A program made the position numbers and the translations under genes. 64,000 nucleotides of DNA from Solwaraspora sp. WMMD1047 (GTDB taxonomy: Bacteria > Actinomycetota > Actinomycetes > Mycobacteriales > Micromonosporaceae), in NCBI RefSeq assembly GCF_029626155.1, contig NZ_JARUBL010000001.1, forward strand, positions 5,918,501-5,982,500. Direction: 5' to 3'. Below the pieces are notes generated by a model. The model did no database searches. It was given only the letters and a program-made list of their open reading frames with translations, and was not told the DNA's origin. How positions within the stretch are numbered: the first letter of the stretch is position 1; each line of letters begins with the position of its first letter. Of this stretch, positions 16,386 to 25,255 are shown piece by piece.

Positions 16386-17316
16386 GAAAGAGCATGGTAA
16401 CGCTATCGCGGCCGACCGGATAACGGGGAGCGCGCTGGGCGCGCTCGGGGTGCTCGCCTTCAGCCTGTCGCTGCCCGCCACCCAGGTCGCCGTCGGCGAG
16501 TTGGACCCGTGGCTGGTCGCCTTCGGCCGCGCGGTCGGCGCCGGGCTGCTGGCCGCCGCCTATCTCCGGCTGGTCCGAGCGCCCCGGCCGACCGCGGCGC
16601 AGTGGTGGCGGCTCGTCGTCGTCGCCGCCGGGGTGGTGGTCGGCTTCCCGCTGTTCACTTCGCTCGCGCTCACCACCCAGACGGCGGTCCACGGCGCGGT
16701 GGTGATCGCCGTGCTACCGGCCATCACCGCCGTCTTCGCCGTGCTGCGCGCCGGGGAACGCCCGCCGCCGGCGTTCTGGGCGGCCAGCGGCGCCGGCCTC
16801 GGCGCGGTGCTGGTCTTCCTCGCGGCCAGCGGCAGCGCCTCGGGTGCCGTCGAGCCGGCCGATCTGTTCCTGCTGGTGGCCGTCGTGCTCTGCGGCCTCG
16901 GCTATGCGGAGGGCGGCGCGTTGGCCCGCGATCTCGGCGGCGCCCGGACGATCTGCTGGGCGCTCGTCGGGTCCCTGCCGGTGACCGTACCGATCACCAC
17001 CGCCGTTACCGTCGCACGGTCGCCGGACGCCGGTGGCGTGGCCTGGCTCGGCTTCGGCTACGTCACCGTGGTGTCGATGTTCCTCGGCTTCTTCGCCTGG
17101 TACGCGGGCCTGGCGCGGGGCGGCATAGCCCAGGTCGGCCAGCTCCAGCTCGCCCAGCCGGTGCTCACCCTGGGCTGGTCGGCGGCGCTGCTGGCCGAAC
17201 CGGTCACCCCGGCGGCGATCGGCGCCGCGTTACTGGTCCTCGCCTGCGTCATCGGCACCCAACGCGCCCGCGGCAGCGGATCCGCCGCCCGACCCCGGGC
17301 GCGGGTGCCGGGGTGA
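16384..17316 (+). CDS. EamA/DMT-family exporter
   Basis: A 310-residue protein with ten predicted membrane segments in two EamA halves (about residues 15-145 and 155-295). The second half starts after ALVGSLPVTV and carries the usual AWYAGLARGGIAQVGQLQLAQPV motif. Transporters of this family export amino acids or related metabolites. The pairing with a divergent MocR regulator supports a metabolite efflux role. The ATG at 16384 overlaps the regulator's start by two bases and has no Shine-Dalgarno site; the transcript is probably leaderless, or a downstream GTG at 16450 preceded by GGGGAG could be used, which would shorten the first membrane segment. Confidence 0.82.
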   Translation: MKEHGNAIAADRITGSALGALGVLAFSLSLPATQVAVGELDPWLVAFGRAVGAGLLAAAYLRLVRAPRPTAAQWWRLVVVAAGVVVGFPLFTSLALTTQTAVHGAVVIAVLPAITAVFAVLRAGERPPPAFWAASGAGLGAVLVFLAASGSASGAVEPADLFLLVAVVLCGLGYAEGGALARDLGGARTICWALVGSLPVTVPITTAVTVARSPDAGGVAWLGFGYVTVVSMFLGFFAWYAGLARGGIAQVGQLQLAQPVLTLGWSAALLAEPVTPAAIGAALLVLACVIGTQRARGSGSAARPRARVPG

Positions 17317-17345
17317 TGCGGGTGCCGGGGGTGGACGGACGGAAA

Positions 17346-17377
17346 CGGGGGTGGCACCGACTTCGGTGCCACCCCCG
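17346..17377. terminator. bidirectional hairpin terminator
   Basis: A 14-bp stem (CGGGGGTGGCACCG and complement) with an ACTT loop lies between the EamA exporter and LPMO genes, which converge. Confidence 0.8.
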
Positions 17378-17389
17378 GGACCGCGGTTC

Positions 17390-18457
17390 CTACCTGGCCG
17401 TGCAGGTCAGGGTCGGTGCGGTGTTCGTACCGCTGAATGATCCGTTGAATCCGAAGCTGGTGGTGCCGTTGGCGCTCAACGCGCCGTTGTATCCGACGTT
17501 CGTGGCGGTGACCGACGACCCGCTCGAGGTTATCGACGCGTTCCACGAACTGGTGATCGACTGGCCACTGGGCCAGGTCCAGTTCACCGTCCATCCGGAG
17601 ATGGACGCGTTGCCGGCCCGGACCGTGACCTGGGCGCCGAAGCCACCGGACCACTCACTGGTCCGGGTGTAGGTCGCGGTGCAGCCGCCGTTGCCGGCCG
17701 GCGGGGTGGTGGCCGGCGGGGTGGTCGGCGGGACGCTCGGCGGCGGGGTGGTCGGCCCGGTGGTGGGCGGCGCGGTGGTCGGCGTGCCGCCGCCGCCGAA
17801 GGTCACGTCACTGCAGAGGTAGTACGGCTGGTCGAGGTGGCTCGCCTGCCAGATCGTGTAGACGACGTGCCGGCCGGTGCGGTTGCCGGCGTTCACCTGG
17901 GCCTCGTACAGCCCGGTGGTCGGGTAGCTGCCGGTGCGCAGTACCAGGTCCAGGCTGCCCCAGGTGAGCGGCTGGGTGGCCGGGTTGAAGCCCTGCTTGG
18001 TGATGTAGATCAGCAGGTAGTCGGCCCCGTGCCGGGCGCCGTCGGTGAGCGTCAGGGTGAAGTTGTTCGGCATCGGCTTCGCGACCCACGCGCCGACGGT
18101 GTCCATCGCGCCGTACAGTCCGCCCTGGGTGCGACCGCCGCTGCACAGCTGCCCGTCCGGCACCGCCGCCTGGTGGTTGCCGCCGACGTTCTCGCGGTAC
18201 AGGCCGTTCCAGTTCCACATCGCGTTCGGGTTGGCCTGCCAGGCCTGGGCGCACATCGGATCGGTCTGGGCCATATTGGGGTTCAGGTGGTCGTCACCCC
18301 AGCGCTCCCAGCAGCCGTAGTTGCGGGTCGGCGGGTTGGTGACCGATCCGTGCGCCGAGGCGGGCTCGGGCTGGTGGAGGACGACCATCGTGAACCCGGT
18401 GGCGACGATCGCGACCACCCCGAGTACCAGACGGCGGGCTGTCAGTGAAACTCTCAT
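17390..18457 (-). CDS. AA10 lytic polysaccharide monooxygenase with CBM2
   Basis: A 355-residue secreted copper enzyme. The signal peptide is cut after ASA-35, which exposes His36 as the N-terminal copper ligand (HGSVTNPPTRNYGCW). The AA10 domain runs to about residue 230, with the second copper His in the ARHGADYLLIYITK stretch and the end motif PYYLCSDV. A Pro/Thr linker follows, and then a CBM2 cellulose/chitin-binding module (about 255-355) with paired cysteines and several surface Trp residues. It cleaves crystalline chitin or cellulose oxidatively; the substrate cannot be fixed from sequence alone. A TTG is in frame one codon before the ATG; GGAGC precedes both. Confidence 0.93.
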   Translation of the reverse strand: MRVSLTARRLVLGVVAIVATGFTMVVLHQPEPASAHGSVTNPPTRNYGCWERWGDDHLNPNMAQTDPMCAQAWQANPNAMWNWNGLYRENVGGNHQAAVPDGQLCSGGRTQGGLYGAMDTVGAWVAKPMPNNFTLTLTDGARHGADYLLIYITKQGFNPATQPLTWGSLDLVLRTGSYPTTGLYEAQVNAGNRTGRHVVYTIWQASHLDQPYYLCSDVTFGGGGTPTTAPPTTGPTTPPPSVPPTTPPATTPPAGNGGCTATYTRTSEWSGGFGAQVTVRAGNASISGWTVNWTWPSGQSITSSWNASITSSGSSVTATNVGYNGALSANGTTSFGFNGSFSGTNTAPTLTCTAR

Positions 18458-18632
18458 CAAAGCTCCAGCGTTCCGCCGGCGCCCGCGTCACCCGCCGGGA
18501 TGCCCACGCCCGCGAGGAAGCACGCGCCGATCAACATGAGGACCTCGGCAGCGCGGCCGGAACGGCCTGCTACCAGGGATGGCCTGGTGGCTCCCGGAAC
18601 GACACTACCATCGATATAGACATGCACAAATT

Positions 18633-20420
18633 TTAGTGCTGGGGCGGCCCGGTGAGCAGACGGGTGATCTCCTCGGCTGGCATCGGGCGGCCGAAGTGCC
18701 AGCCCTGTCCGTTGTCGCAGCCGACCGTCCGCATCCGGTCGGCCTGCGCCGCGGTCTCGATGCCCTCCGCGGTGACCGCCAAGCCGAGTTGGTGGCCGAG
18801 CGAAACGACGGTGGCCAGGAAGTCGTCGTCCGTCGTTGTCCGCCGGCGGCCGGGCACCGGCCGGAACGCGGGCGGCGGCGGGTGGGTCAGGCTGGCGTCG
18901 AGCTTGAGCCCGTGCAACGGCAGGGCACGCAGGTTCGCGAGATTCGAGTAACCGACCCCGAAGTCGTCGATGAGAATCCGGACGCCGAGCTCCAGCAACG
19001 CGGAGAGGGTGTCGGTCACCGCCGGGGTCAACCTGATCACGGCCTGCTCGGTGATCTCGATCTGGAGCAGGTGCGGCGGCAGGCCGGTCCGGTCGAGGAC
19101 CTGCGCGACCGCGGCGGCCATCCCGACCTGCTGGAGTTCGCGTACCGCGACGTTGACGTTGACGAACAGGCCCGGCCGCTGCCGCTGCCACCGGCTGACC
19201 TGGTGGCACGCCTGCTCCAGCAGGTGCTGGCCCAGGGCCACGATCTGGCCGGTCCGTTCGGCGCTCTCGACGAACCGGGCGGCGCCGAGCAGCCCGTGCC
19301 GGGGATGGCGCCAGCGGGCCAGCGCCTCCACCCCGGTCATCCGCCCAGATCCCAGATCCACGACCGGCTGGTAGGCGAGCGTGAACTCGCCGCGGCGCAG
19401 GGCGCCTGGCAGGGCCGCCGACAGCCGGTACCGCGCGGCGTCGGCGGCGCTGCGGTCGCCGTCGAACTGCCGCCAGGTCGCCTTGCCGTCCGCCTTCGCC
19501 CAGTGCAGCGCGATCTCGCTGGCCCGCAGCAGCCCCGCCGCCCCGCCGTCGCGGACCGGTCCCTCGGCGACTCCCACGCTGGCGGTCAGCGGTACCTCGG
19601 TCCCGGCCACCTGGAACGGCTCGGCCAGCGCGGCCAGCGCCCGATCGGCGATCTTTATCGCGTCCTCGGCGCAGGTGGTGTCGGCGACCAGAATGGCGAA
19701 CCGGTCGCTGTCCAGCCGGGCCACCAGGTCGGCCGGGCGGTCGGTGACCGCGCCGAGCCGGCTGGCGATCTCCCGCAACAACCGGTCGCCCACCTGATGA
19801 CCGAGTACGTCGTTCACGGAACCGAAGTCGTCGATGTCCAGGCAGCAGACCCCCGCCCGACCGGGCTGCGGACCGGCGGCGACGAGCCGACCCAACCGCT
19901 CCGTGAAGAGCGTGAGGTTGGGCAACCCGGTCAGCCGGTCGTGGCTGGCGAAGCGGCGGAACCGGGCCTCGGTCACCCGCAGCGCCTCCTCGGCCCGGGT
20001 GCGCGCGGCCAGCGCGGCCAATCGGACGGTGTCCTGCGCCCGCAGGCTGCGGTCGTGGGCGGCCGAGGCGAAGCCGGCGGCGAGCCCCGCCAGCAGCCCG
20101 GTGAGCCGGGCACTGACCGCCGGGTCGGCCGGCAGGCCGGCGGCCCAGAGCAGCCGGGAGTTCACGATCGCGATCGTCCGGCCGAGCGCCTCGGGCGAGG
20201 CGAAGCCGGCCGCGACCAGGTCGGCGCCGATCCGGTGACCGGAATCGGGGTCCAACCGGTCGGCCCGGACGGCCGCGACCAGGCGGTCCGTCAGCCCGGC
20301 CACGATGTGCCGCCGTTCGCTGGCGCCGATCGGCACGTAGTGGGCGCGGTGCAGCGCGGCGGTCCAGGCCGCCGCGAACTCCTCAACACCGTGGCGGTGC
20401 CGCGCGGGCCCGTCGGTCAC
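18633..20420 (-). CDS. GGDEF-EAL cyclic-di-GMP protein
   Basis: A 595-residue cytoplasmic protein. A helical N-terminal region of about 160 residues, typical for actinomycete members, is followed by a GGDEF domain (about 170-330) and an EAL domain (about 345-590). The GGDEF signature is degenerate: the loop reads RLDSDRFA, so cyclase activity is probably lost. The EAL motif EALARW, the NVNVAVREL stretch and DDFGVGYSNL loop are kept, which fits a c-di-GMP phosphodiesterase. The GTG start overlaps the stop of the upstream methyltransferase (GTGA), so the two are co-translated. Confidence 0.87.
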   Translation of the reverse strand: MTDGPARHRHGVEEFAAAWTAALHRAHYVPIGASERRHIVAGLTDRLVAAVRADRLDPDSGHRIGADLVAAGFASPEALGRTIAIVNSRLLWAAGLPADPAVSARLTGLLAGLAAGFASAAHDRSLRAQDTVRLAALAARTRAEEALRVTEARFRRFASHDRLTGLPNLTLFTERLGRLVAAGPQPGRAGVCCLDIDDFGSVNDVLGHQVGDRLLREIASRLGAVTDRPADLVARLDSDRFAILVADTTCAEDAIKIADRALAALAEPFQVAGTEVPLTASVGVAEGPVRDGGAAGLLRASEIALHWAKADGKATWRQFDGDRSAADAARYRLSAALPGALRRGEFTLAYQPVVDLGSGRMTGVEALARWRHPRHGLLGAARFVESAERTGQIVALGQHLLEQACHQVSRWQRQRPGLFVNVNVAVRELQQVGMAAAVAQVLDRTGLPPHLLQIEITEQAVIRLTPAVTDTLSALLELGVRILIDDFGVGYSNLANLRALPLHGLKLDASLTHPPPPAFRPVPGRRRTTTDDDFLATVVSLGHQLGLAVTAEGIETAAQADRMRTVGCDNGQGWHFGRPMPAEEITRLLTGPPQH

Positions 20421-21223
20421 GTCCGGCGCCCGACTCCGACGTAGAAGCTCATCCGCTCGGGGTGCTCACCGACGTCGGCCGGGGACTCCGGACGCCACAA
20501 CGGCGACCAGACCAGGCCGGGCTCCACCAGGTCCAGGCCCGTGAAGAAGGCCGCCACCTCGGATCGGGTACGGGCGGTGACCGGCGTCTGGGTCCGGCCG
20601 CTGAGTCGGGCACCCGCGCCCATCTCGTCCGGCCGGCTGTCGGTGGTGACGTGGCTGATCGCCACGCAACTGCCGGGCGCCAGCGCCGTCCACAAACGCT
20701 TGACCAGGCCGTACGGATCGTCCTGGTCCGGGATGGCGTGCACCACCGAGACGAGCAGCAGCCCGACCGGCTGGTCGAGGTCCAGCAGCCGGCGGGTCTC
20801 CGGGTGGTCGAGGATCGCCTCCGGATGGCGCAGGTCCTCCAGTAGCGCCACCGCGTTCGGCCGGTCCGCCAGGATCTGCTCGCTGTGCGCCACCGCGACC
20901 GGATCGATGTCCACGTAGACCACCCGCGCGTCGGGGTCGACCCGCTCCGCGATCTCGTGCACGTTGCCCACCGTCGGGATGCCGGAGCCGATGTCCAGGA
21001 ACTGCCGGATCCCCTGGTCGAGCATGAACCGGACGGCCCGGTGCAGGAACTCGCGGTTGGCCCGTGCCACCAGGCGCAGGTCCGGCACCGCCGCCATCGC
21101 CTGCCGGGCGAACTCCCGGTCCACCTCGAAGTTGTGCGAACCGCCGAGCCAGTAGTCGTACGCCCTGGCCACGCTCGGCCGGCTCAGGTCGATGTTGTCT
21201 GGTGCCCAGTCCGGCCGCTCCAT
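20417..21223 (-). CDS. S-adenosyl methyltransferase of the PF04672 type
   Basis: A 268-residue protein of the actinobacterial SAM methyltransferase family PF04672: SVARAYDYWLGGSHNFEVDREFA at the N-terminus, then QFLDIGSGIPTVGNVHEIA as the SAM-binding motif I and VVYVDIDPVAVAHS as motif II, with LLVSVVHAIPDQDDPY later. Members are numerous in actinomycetes and their acceptors are mostly unknown. It is the first gene of a two-gene unit with the GGDEF-EAL gene. The start has no strong Shine-Dalgarno sequence but the N-terminus (MERPDWAP) matches family starts. Confidence 0.88.
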   Translation of the reverse strand: MERPDWAPDNIDLSRPSVARAYDYWLGGSHNFEVDREFARQAMAAVPDLRLVARANREFLHRAVRFMLDQGIRQFLDIGSGIPTVGNVHEIAERVDPDARVVYVDIDPVAVAHSEQILADRPNAVALLEDLRHPEAILDHPETRRLLDLDQPVGLLLVSVVHAIPDQDDPYGLVKRLWTALAPGSCVAISHVTTDSRPDEMGAGARLSGRTQTPVTARTRSEVAAFFTGLDLVEPGLVWSPLWRPESPADVGEHPERMSFYVGVGRRT

Positions 21224-21363
21224 TGCCGCCCTTCCTCGTCAGCGGACGATCCGTCCACCGTGGGCACCGCGGAGATCCGGGTGGGCCGACAGCGCCGGGA
21301 TCGCGAAGAATCCACACTAATACTCCGGCGGGGATGGTGAAACCCACCGGATCGCGGCCGCGA

Positions 21364-21966
21364 TCAGAGCCAGTCGTGTTCGCGGGCGTAGCGGGCCGCC
21401 TCGTGGCGGGTGTGGGTCTGGGTCTTCTGCATCGCGTTGGAGAGGTAGTTGCGGACCGTGCCCGGGGCGAGGTGCAGCCGGGCGGCGATGTCGACGACCG
21501 AGTAGCCCGACCCGGTCTCCCGCAGGACGTCGAGCTCACGGTCGGTGAGGGGGCAGTCGTCGACGACGGCGAGCGCGGACACGTCCGGGTCGATCCAGCG
21601 CTTGCCGGCGTGCAGGGTGGCGACGACCGAGGTGATGTGGGCCGGCTCGGCCGACTTGCTGACGAAGCCCTGCACGCCGAGCCGCAGCGCCTTGCGCAGG
21701 ACACCGGGCCGGGCGTGCCGGGTCAGCATGAGGATCACCTGTTCCGGCCGGACCCGGCGGATCTCCGCGACCGCATCCAGGCCGTCGACGCCCGGCATCT
21801 CCAGGTCGATGACGAGCACGTCGGGCTGGTGCCGCAGGGTGGCCTCGACGGCCGTCGCGCCGTCGTGCGCCTCGGCGAGGACGGTGATGTCGCCCTCCAT
21901 CGGCAGCAACGCGGTCAGCGCGGTGCGCAGCAGCGCCTCGTCGTCGGCGAGCACGATGGTGGTCAT
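21364..21966 (-). CDS. NarL/FixJ-family response regulator
   Basis: A 200-residue two-domain regulator. The receiver (residues 1-120) has the acidic pair after TIVLADDEALLR, phosphoacceptor Asp in VLVIDLEMPGVDG, and a Lys in FVSKSAEP. The LuxR-type helix-turn-helix is at about 135-195 (LTDRELDVLRETGSGYSVVDIAARLHLAPGTVRNYLSNAMQK). Its start overlaps the histidine kinase stop, so it is the output partner of that kinase. The pair resembles DesK/DesR; the target genes are unknown, since no ABC transporter adjoins it. Note that a GATCGCGGCCGCGATC palindrome covers its stop codon. Confidence 0.9.
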   Translation of the reverse strand: MTTIVLADDEALLRTALTALLPMEGDITVLAEAHDGATAVEATLRHQPDVLVIDLEMPGVDGLDAVAEIRRVRPEQVILMLTRHARPGVLRKALRLGVQGFVSKSAEPAHITSVVATLHAGKRWIDPDVSALAVVDDCPLTDRELDVLRETGSGYSVVDIAARLHLAPGTVRNYLSNAMQKTQTHTRHEAARYAREHDWL

Positions 21967-23117
21967 CGGCCATCCCCCCTCACCGCTGGGGCCGCGCCGG
22001 CCCGGACGGGCGGGAAGGTCGCGGCGGTCCGGAACCGTCCCGCCCGCTGTTCCACGGTCAGTTCCCCGCCGTCGCCCGTGACCCGTTGCCGCAACGCGGA
22101 CAGACCTCGGAGCTCGGCGGGTTCGTCGGAGGTCACGCCGTCGTTGACGATGGTGATGCTCGACTCGGCGAGGGTGATCTGCACCTGGGTGGCCTGCGCG
22201 TGCCGCAGGATGTTCGTGGTGGTCTCGCGCAGCACCTGGCCGAGCAGCTGGCTGGCGCGGGCGTCGACCTCGGCTTCGCGGGTCACCCGGACCCGGATGC
22301 CGGCCGCCTCGAACAGGTTCCTGGCGTTCTCGATCTCCGCCGAGAGGTTGAGCTGCCGCTGCGCGTACGCGAGTTCCTTGGTCTGGGTGATGGTGTCGCT
22401 GACCAGGGCGTACGTCTCATTGAGCTCCTTCTCCGCCTGGCCGGCGTCGGTGCGCAACAGCTTCTGCGCCAGCGCGATCTTCAACTTGACCACGTGCAGG
22501 GTGTGGCCCTGGATGTCGTGCAGGTCGCTGGCGAACCGGACCCGTTCCCGCACGACGGCCAGCTCGGCTTCGCGCTCGCGGGTCTGTTCGAGCTCCCGGA
22601 TCAGGTCGTAGAACCGCTCGCCGACGATCGTCATGACCGTCACCACGATGGTGATCACCGTCGGGACGACGACGTAGCTGGTCAGGACCTCACGTACGTC
22701 GTCGGGTTGCACCAGCAGCCGGGCCGCGCCGACCACCGCGACGTACGAGAACAGCCCGGCCACCGCCAGCCCCCGACGCCGCTTCACCTCGCGCAGGGCC
22801 AGCGACCCCACGGCGCAGAAGCCCCAGTACGCGTTCGGGCTGCCGGTCACCAGCACCCCCAGCGGCCAGACCGCCGCCGCGACGAGCACGCAGGGCAGCG
22901 CCACCCGGGCGAGATCGTTGGCGGTCCACCGCTCGAAGGCCACCAGGGCGGCCGCGGCCCCAGGCGCCAGGATGACGACGTGCCACCAGGTACGTGAGTC
23001 GATGAAGAGCAGGATCACCGCGACGATCACGATCGGCGGCAGCGACGTCACGAGATTGAGCCGGCGCAGGCGTCCCTGCGTCGACTCGGTGAAGCGCTCC
23101 GATCTTGCGGTCACCAC
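21963..23117 (-). CDS. DesK-like sensor histidine kinase
   Basis: A 384-residue sensor kinase. Five or six membrane segments occupy residues 20-165 without a large outer domain, which suggests sensing in the membrane. A helical linker leads to a HisKA_3 dimerisation helix with the phospho-His in RFASDLHDIQGHTLHVVKLK, and a HATPase domain (about 285-365) with LRETTTNILRHAQA. The C-box is shortened: NDG is followed directly by a LRGLSALRQRV G-box, as is typical of the DesK group. It phosphorylates the overlapping response regulator. Confidence 0.88.
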   Translation of the reverse strand: MVTARSERFTESTQGRLRRLNLVTSLPPIVIVAVILLFIDSRTWWHVVILAPGAAAALVAFERWTANDLARVALPCVLVAAAVWPLGVLVTGSPNAYWGFCAVGSLALREVKRRRGLAVAGLFSYVAVVGAARLLVQPDDVREVLTSYVVVPTVITIVVTVMTIVGERFYDLIRELEQTREREAELAVVRERVRFASDLHDIQGHTLHVVKLKIALAQKLLRTDAGQAEKELNETYALVSDTITQTKELAYAQRQLNLSAEIENARNLFEAAGIRVRVTREAEVDARASQLLGQVLRETTTNILRHAQATQVQITLAESSITIVNDGVTSDEPAELRGLSALRQRVTGDGGELTVEQRAGRFRTAATFPPVRAGAAPAVRGDGR

Positions 23118-23313
23118 CCCAGTATCCGTCCGTTACCGGCCCCGAACAGTGACACCACGTCACCACCGGCCGGGCGGCGGAGCGCCGGAGTCGTCGAAGG
23201 ACGCCCCGCCGCGGCACCACCGGTCGCAAGATTCACTGCATCGGCTGGAACCCGGTGCCGTTTCACGACGACCAGTAGTAGTAGCGCTGGACGTGAGAAG
23301 CGGAGGAACGCGG

Positions 23314-23901
23314 ATGCGCAGGTCGGTATCAACGGGCAAGCGGGGCTGGGCGGCCACCTTCGCCGTCACCGCGGTGGCGGTGTTCGCCACGGCGGGCTGT
23401 GGCGCGACCGACGACACGTCGGGGGCCGCCCCGAGCCCGGTTCCGTCAGCGAGCGCCGACGGCAGCACGTTCATGGTCCGTGATCCGTGGATCAAGGCGG
23501 CCGACGAGGGCATGACCGCCGCATTCGGCACCCTGGTCAACAACACCGACGCCGATGTCACCATCACCGGCGTGAGCACCACCGTCTCGCCGATGGAGGT
23601 GCACGAGATGGCCATGCAGGACGGCAGGATGGTGATGCGGCCGAAGGCGGACGGCATCACGATCAAGGCCGGCGCGAGTCACGTGCTGGAACCCGGCGGT
23701 GACCACTTCATGCTGATGGACCTGAACAGCCCGGTTCGGGCCGGCGACGAGCTGACCTTCACCCTCACCTTCGCCGACGGCGCCACCGCCGAGTTCACGG
23801 CGGTGGCGAAGCCGTTCACCGGCGCCGAGGAGAGCTACGACCCGAGTTCGGGCATGCCGATGAGTCCCGGGCCGGGAATGACGATGAGCCCGGCCCCGTG
23901 A
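23314..23901 (+). CDS. PCuAC copper-chaperone lipoprotein
   Basis: A 195-residue lipoprotein. The lipobox is ATAGC with the lipidated Cys29. The PCuAC domain (about residues 48-165) carries the copper-binding pattern: MEVHEMAMQDGRMVMR and, about 30 residues later, GGDHFMLMDL, so His and Met ligands are in the family spacing. The C-terminal tail is Met/Pro-rich (GMPMSPGPGMTMSPAP), which may add copper-binding capacity. It should bind Cu(I) outside the membrane and pass it on, in most bacteria to cytochrome oxidase. CGGAGGA lies six bases before the ATG. It overlaps by four bases with the DyP peroxidase gene. Confidence 0.92.
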   Translation: MRRSVSTGKRGWAATFAVTAVAVFATAGCGATDDTSGAAPSPVPSASADGSTFMVRDPWIKAADEGMTAAFGTLVNNTDADVTITGVSTTVSPMEVHEMAMQDGRMVMRPKADGITIKAGASHVLEPGGDHFMLMDLNSPVRAGDELTFTLTFADGATAEFTAVAKPFTGAEESYDPSSGMPMSPGPGMTMSPAP

Positions 23902-25145
23902 CCGACCACCCCGAGATCCGTCCGGTGAGCAGGCGCCGCCTGCTCACCGGTGGTGCCCTGGGCATCGGCGGCGCGGTCGCCGGAGCCGCGGCCGGTGTCG
24001 CCGCGACCGCCGGCCGGCAGTCACCGCCACCGGCACCGGCGCCGGTCGATCCAGGTGCCGCGACCGGCGTCGGCACCGATGTCGTGCCGTTCCACGGTCG
24101 GCGGCAGGCCGGCATCGCCACGGAACCGCAGGCACACGCGTCGTTCGTCGCGTTCACCCTGCGACGGGGAGTCGACCGGGCGGCGCTGGGCCGGTTGCTG
24201 CGGTTGCTGACCGACGACGCCGCCCGGCTGGCCGAGGGCCGGGCCCCGCTGGCCGACACCGAGCCGGAACTCGCCGTCCTGCCGGCCCGACTCACCATCA
24301 CCTTCGGGTTCGGTCCCGACCTGTACGCGGCCGCCGGCCGGGACGACCGCCGACCACCGTCGGTCGCCCCGTTGCCCCGCTTCGACATCGACCGGCTGCA
24401 GCCGGCCTGGTCCGGCGGTGACCTGCTGCTGCAGATCTGCGCCGACGATCCGCTGACCGTCACCCACGCGCAGCGAATGCTGGTCAAGGACGCCCGGCCG
24501 TTCGCCACCGTCCGCTGGGTGCAGCGCGGATTCCGGCGCAGCCGGGGTGCGCAGGCCGACGGGCACACCCAACGCAACGTGATGGGGCAGCTCGACGGCA
24601 CCGCCAATCCCCGCCCCGGCACCGCCGCCTTCGAACAGTCCGTCTGGGTCGGCGACGGCCCGGACTGGCTGCGCGACGGCAGCACCCTGGTGGTGCGCCG
24701 GATCCGCGCCGAGCTGGAGACCTGGGACAAGCTGGGCCGGACCGACAAGGAACTCGCGGTCGGCCGGCGGCTGGACAGCGGGGCGCCGCTGACCGGTCAG
24801 CACGAGCAGGACGAGCCCGACTTCTCGGCGCTGAACGAGGCCGGGCTGCCGGTCATGCCGGACTTCGCGCACGTCACCCGGGCCAAGGTCACCGACGACC
24901 GGCTCCGGATCCTGCGCCGGCCCTACAACTACGACGGGGCGCCGGACGCCGCCGGGCGGGCGGACAGCGGGCTGATCTTCGCTGCCTATCAGGCCGACAT
25001 CGCCCGGCAGTACCTGCCGATCCAACGCCGCCTCGCGGAACGGGACCTGCTCAACGACTGGATCACCCCAATCGGCTCCGCCGTCTTCGCCATCCCGCCC
25101 GGCTGCGAACCCGACGGCTGGATCGGCGAACAGGTGCTGGGCTGA
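23898..25145 (+). CDS. Tat-exported DyP-type heme peroxidase
   Basis: A 415-residue dye-decolorizing peroxidase. The N-terminus (SRRRLLTGGALGIGGA) is a twin-arginine signal, so the enzyme is exported folded with heme. The family motif GXXDG appears as GQLDGTANP (catalytic Asp), and the proximal heme His sits later, most likely in FAHVTRAK. The reading frame starts at a GTG that overlaps the stop of the copper-chaperone gene (GTGA), so the two are translationally coupled. A downstream CopC gene completes a small group, as is seen in actinomycete efeB/copper clusters. Substrate: unclear; classed with secreted EfeB-like or type A DyPs. Confidence 0.92.
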   Translation: MTDHPEIRPVSRRRLLTGGALGIGGAVAGAAAGVAATAGRQSPPPAPAPVDPGAATGVGTDVVPFHGRRQAGIATEPQAHASFVAFTLRRGVDRAALGRLLRLLTDDAARLAEGRAPLADTEPELAVLPARLTITFGFGPDLYAAAGRDDRRPPSVAPLPRFDIDRLQPAWSGGDLLLQICADDPLTVTHAQRMLVKDARPFATVRWVQRGFRRSRGAQADGHTQRNVMGQLDGTANPRPGTAAFEQSVWVGDGPDWLRDGSTLVVRRIRAELETWDKLGRTDKELAVGRRLDSGAPLTGQHEQDEPDFSALNEAGLPVMPDFAHVTRAKVTDDRLRILRRPYNYDGAPDAAGRADSGLIFAAYQADIARQYLPIQRRLAERDLLNDWITPIGSAVFAIPPGCEPDGWIGEQVLG

Positions 25146-25255
25146 CCGCCTCGGACGCTGAGGAACCGCCCCGGCGCGGCGCAGCGCAGCCCGCCACGGC
25201 GCAGAGCCGCCGGGAAGCCCGCCACCGTGCCGGGGACGACAAGGAAGGACGGCAG

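Noticed and set aside
21350-21365. 16-bp palindrome GATCGCGGCCGCGATC as an operator
   Set aside because: It lies over the stop codon of the response regulator and has no loop or second copy; a self-complementary stretch of this kind is not rare at this GC content.
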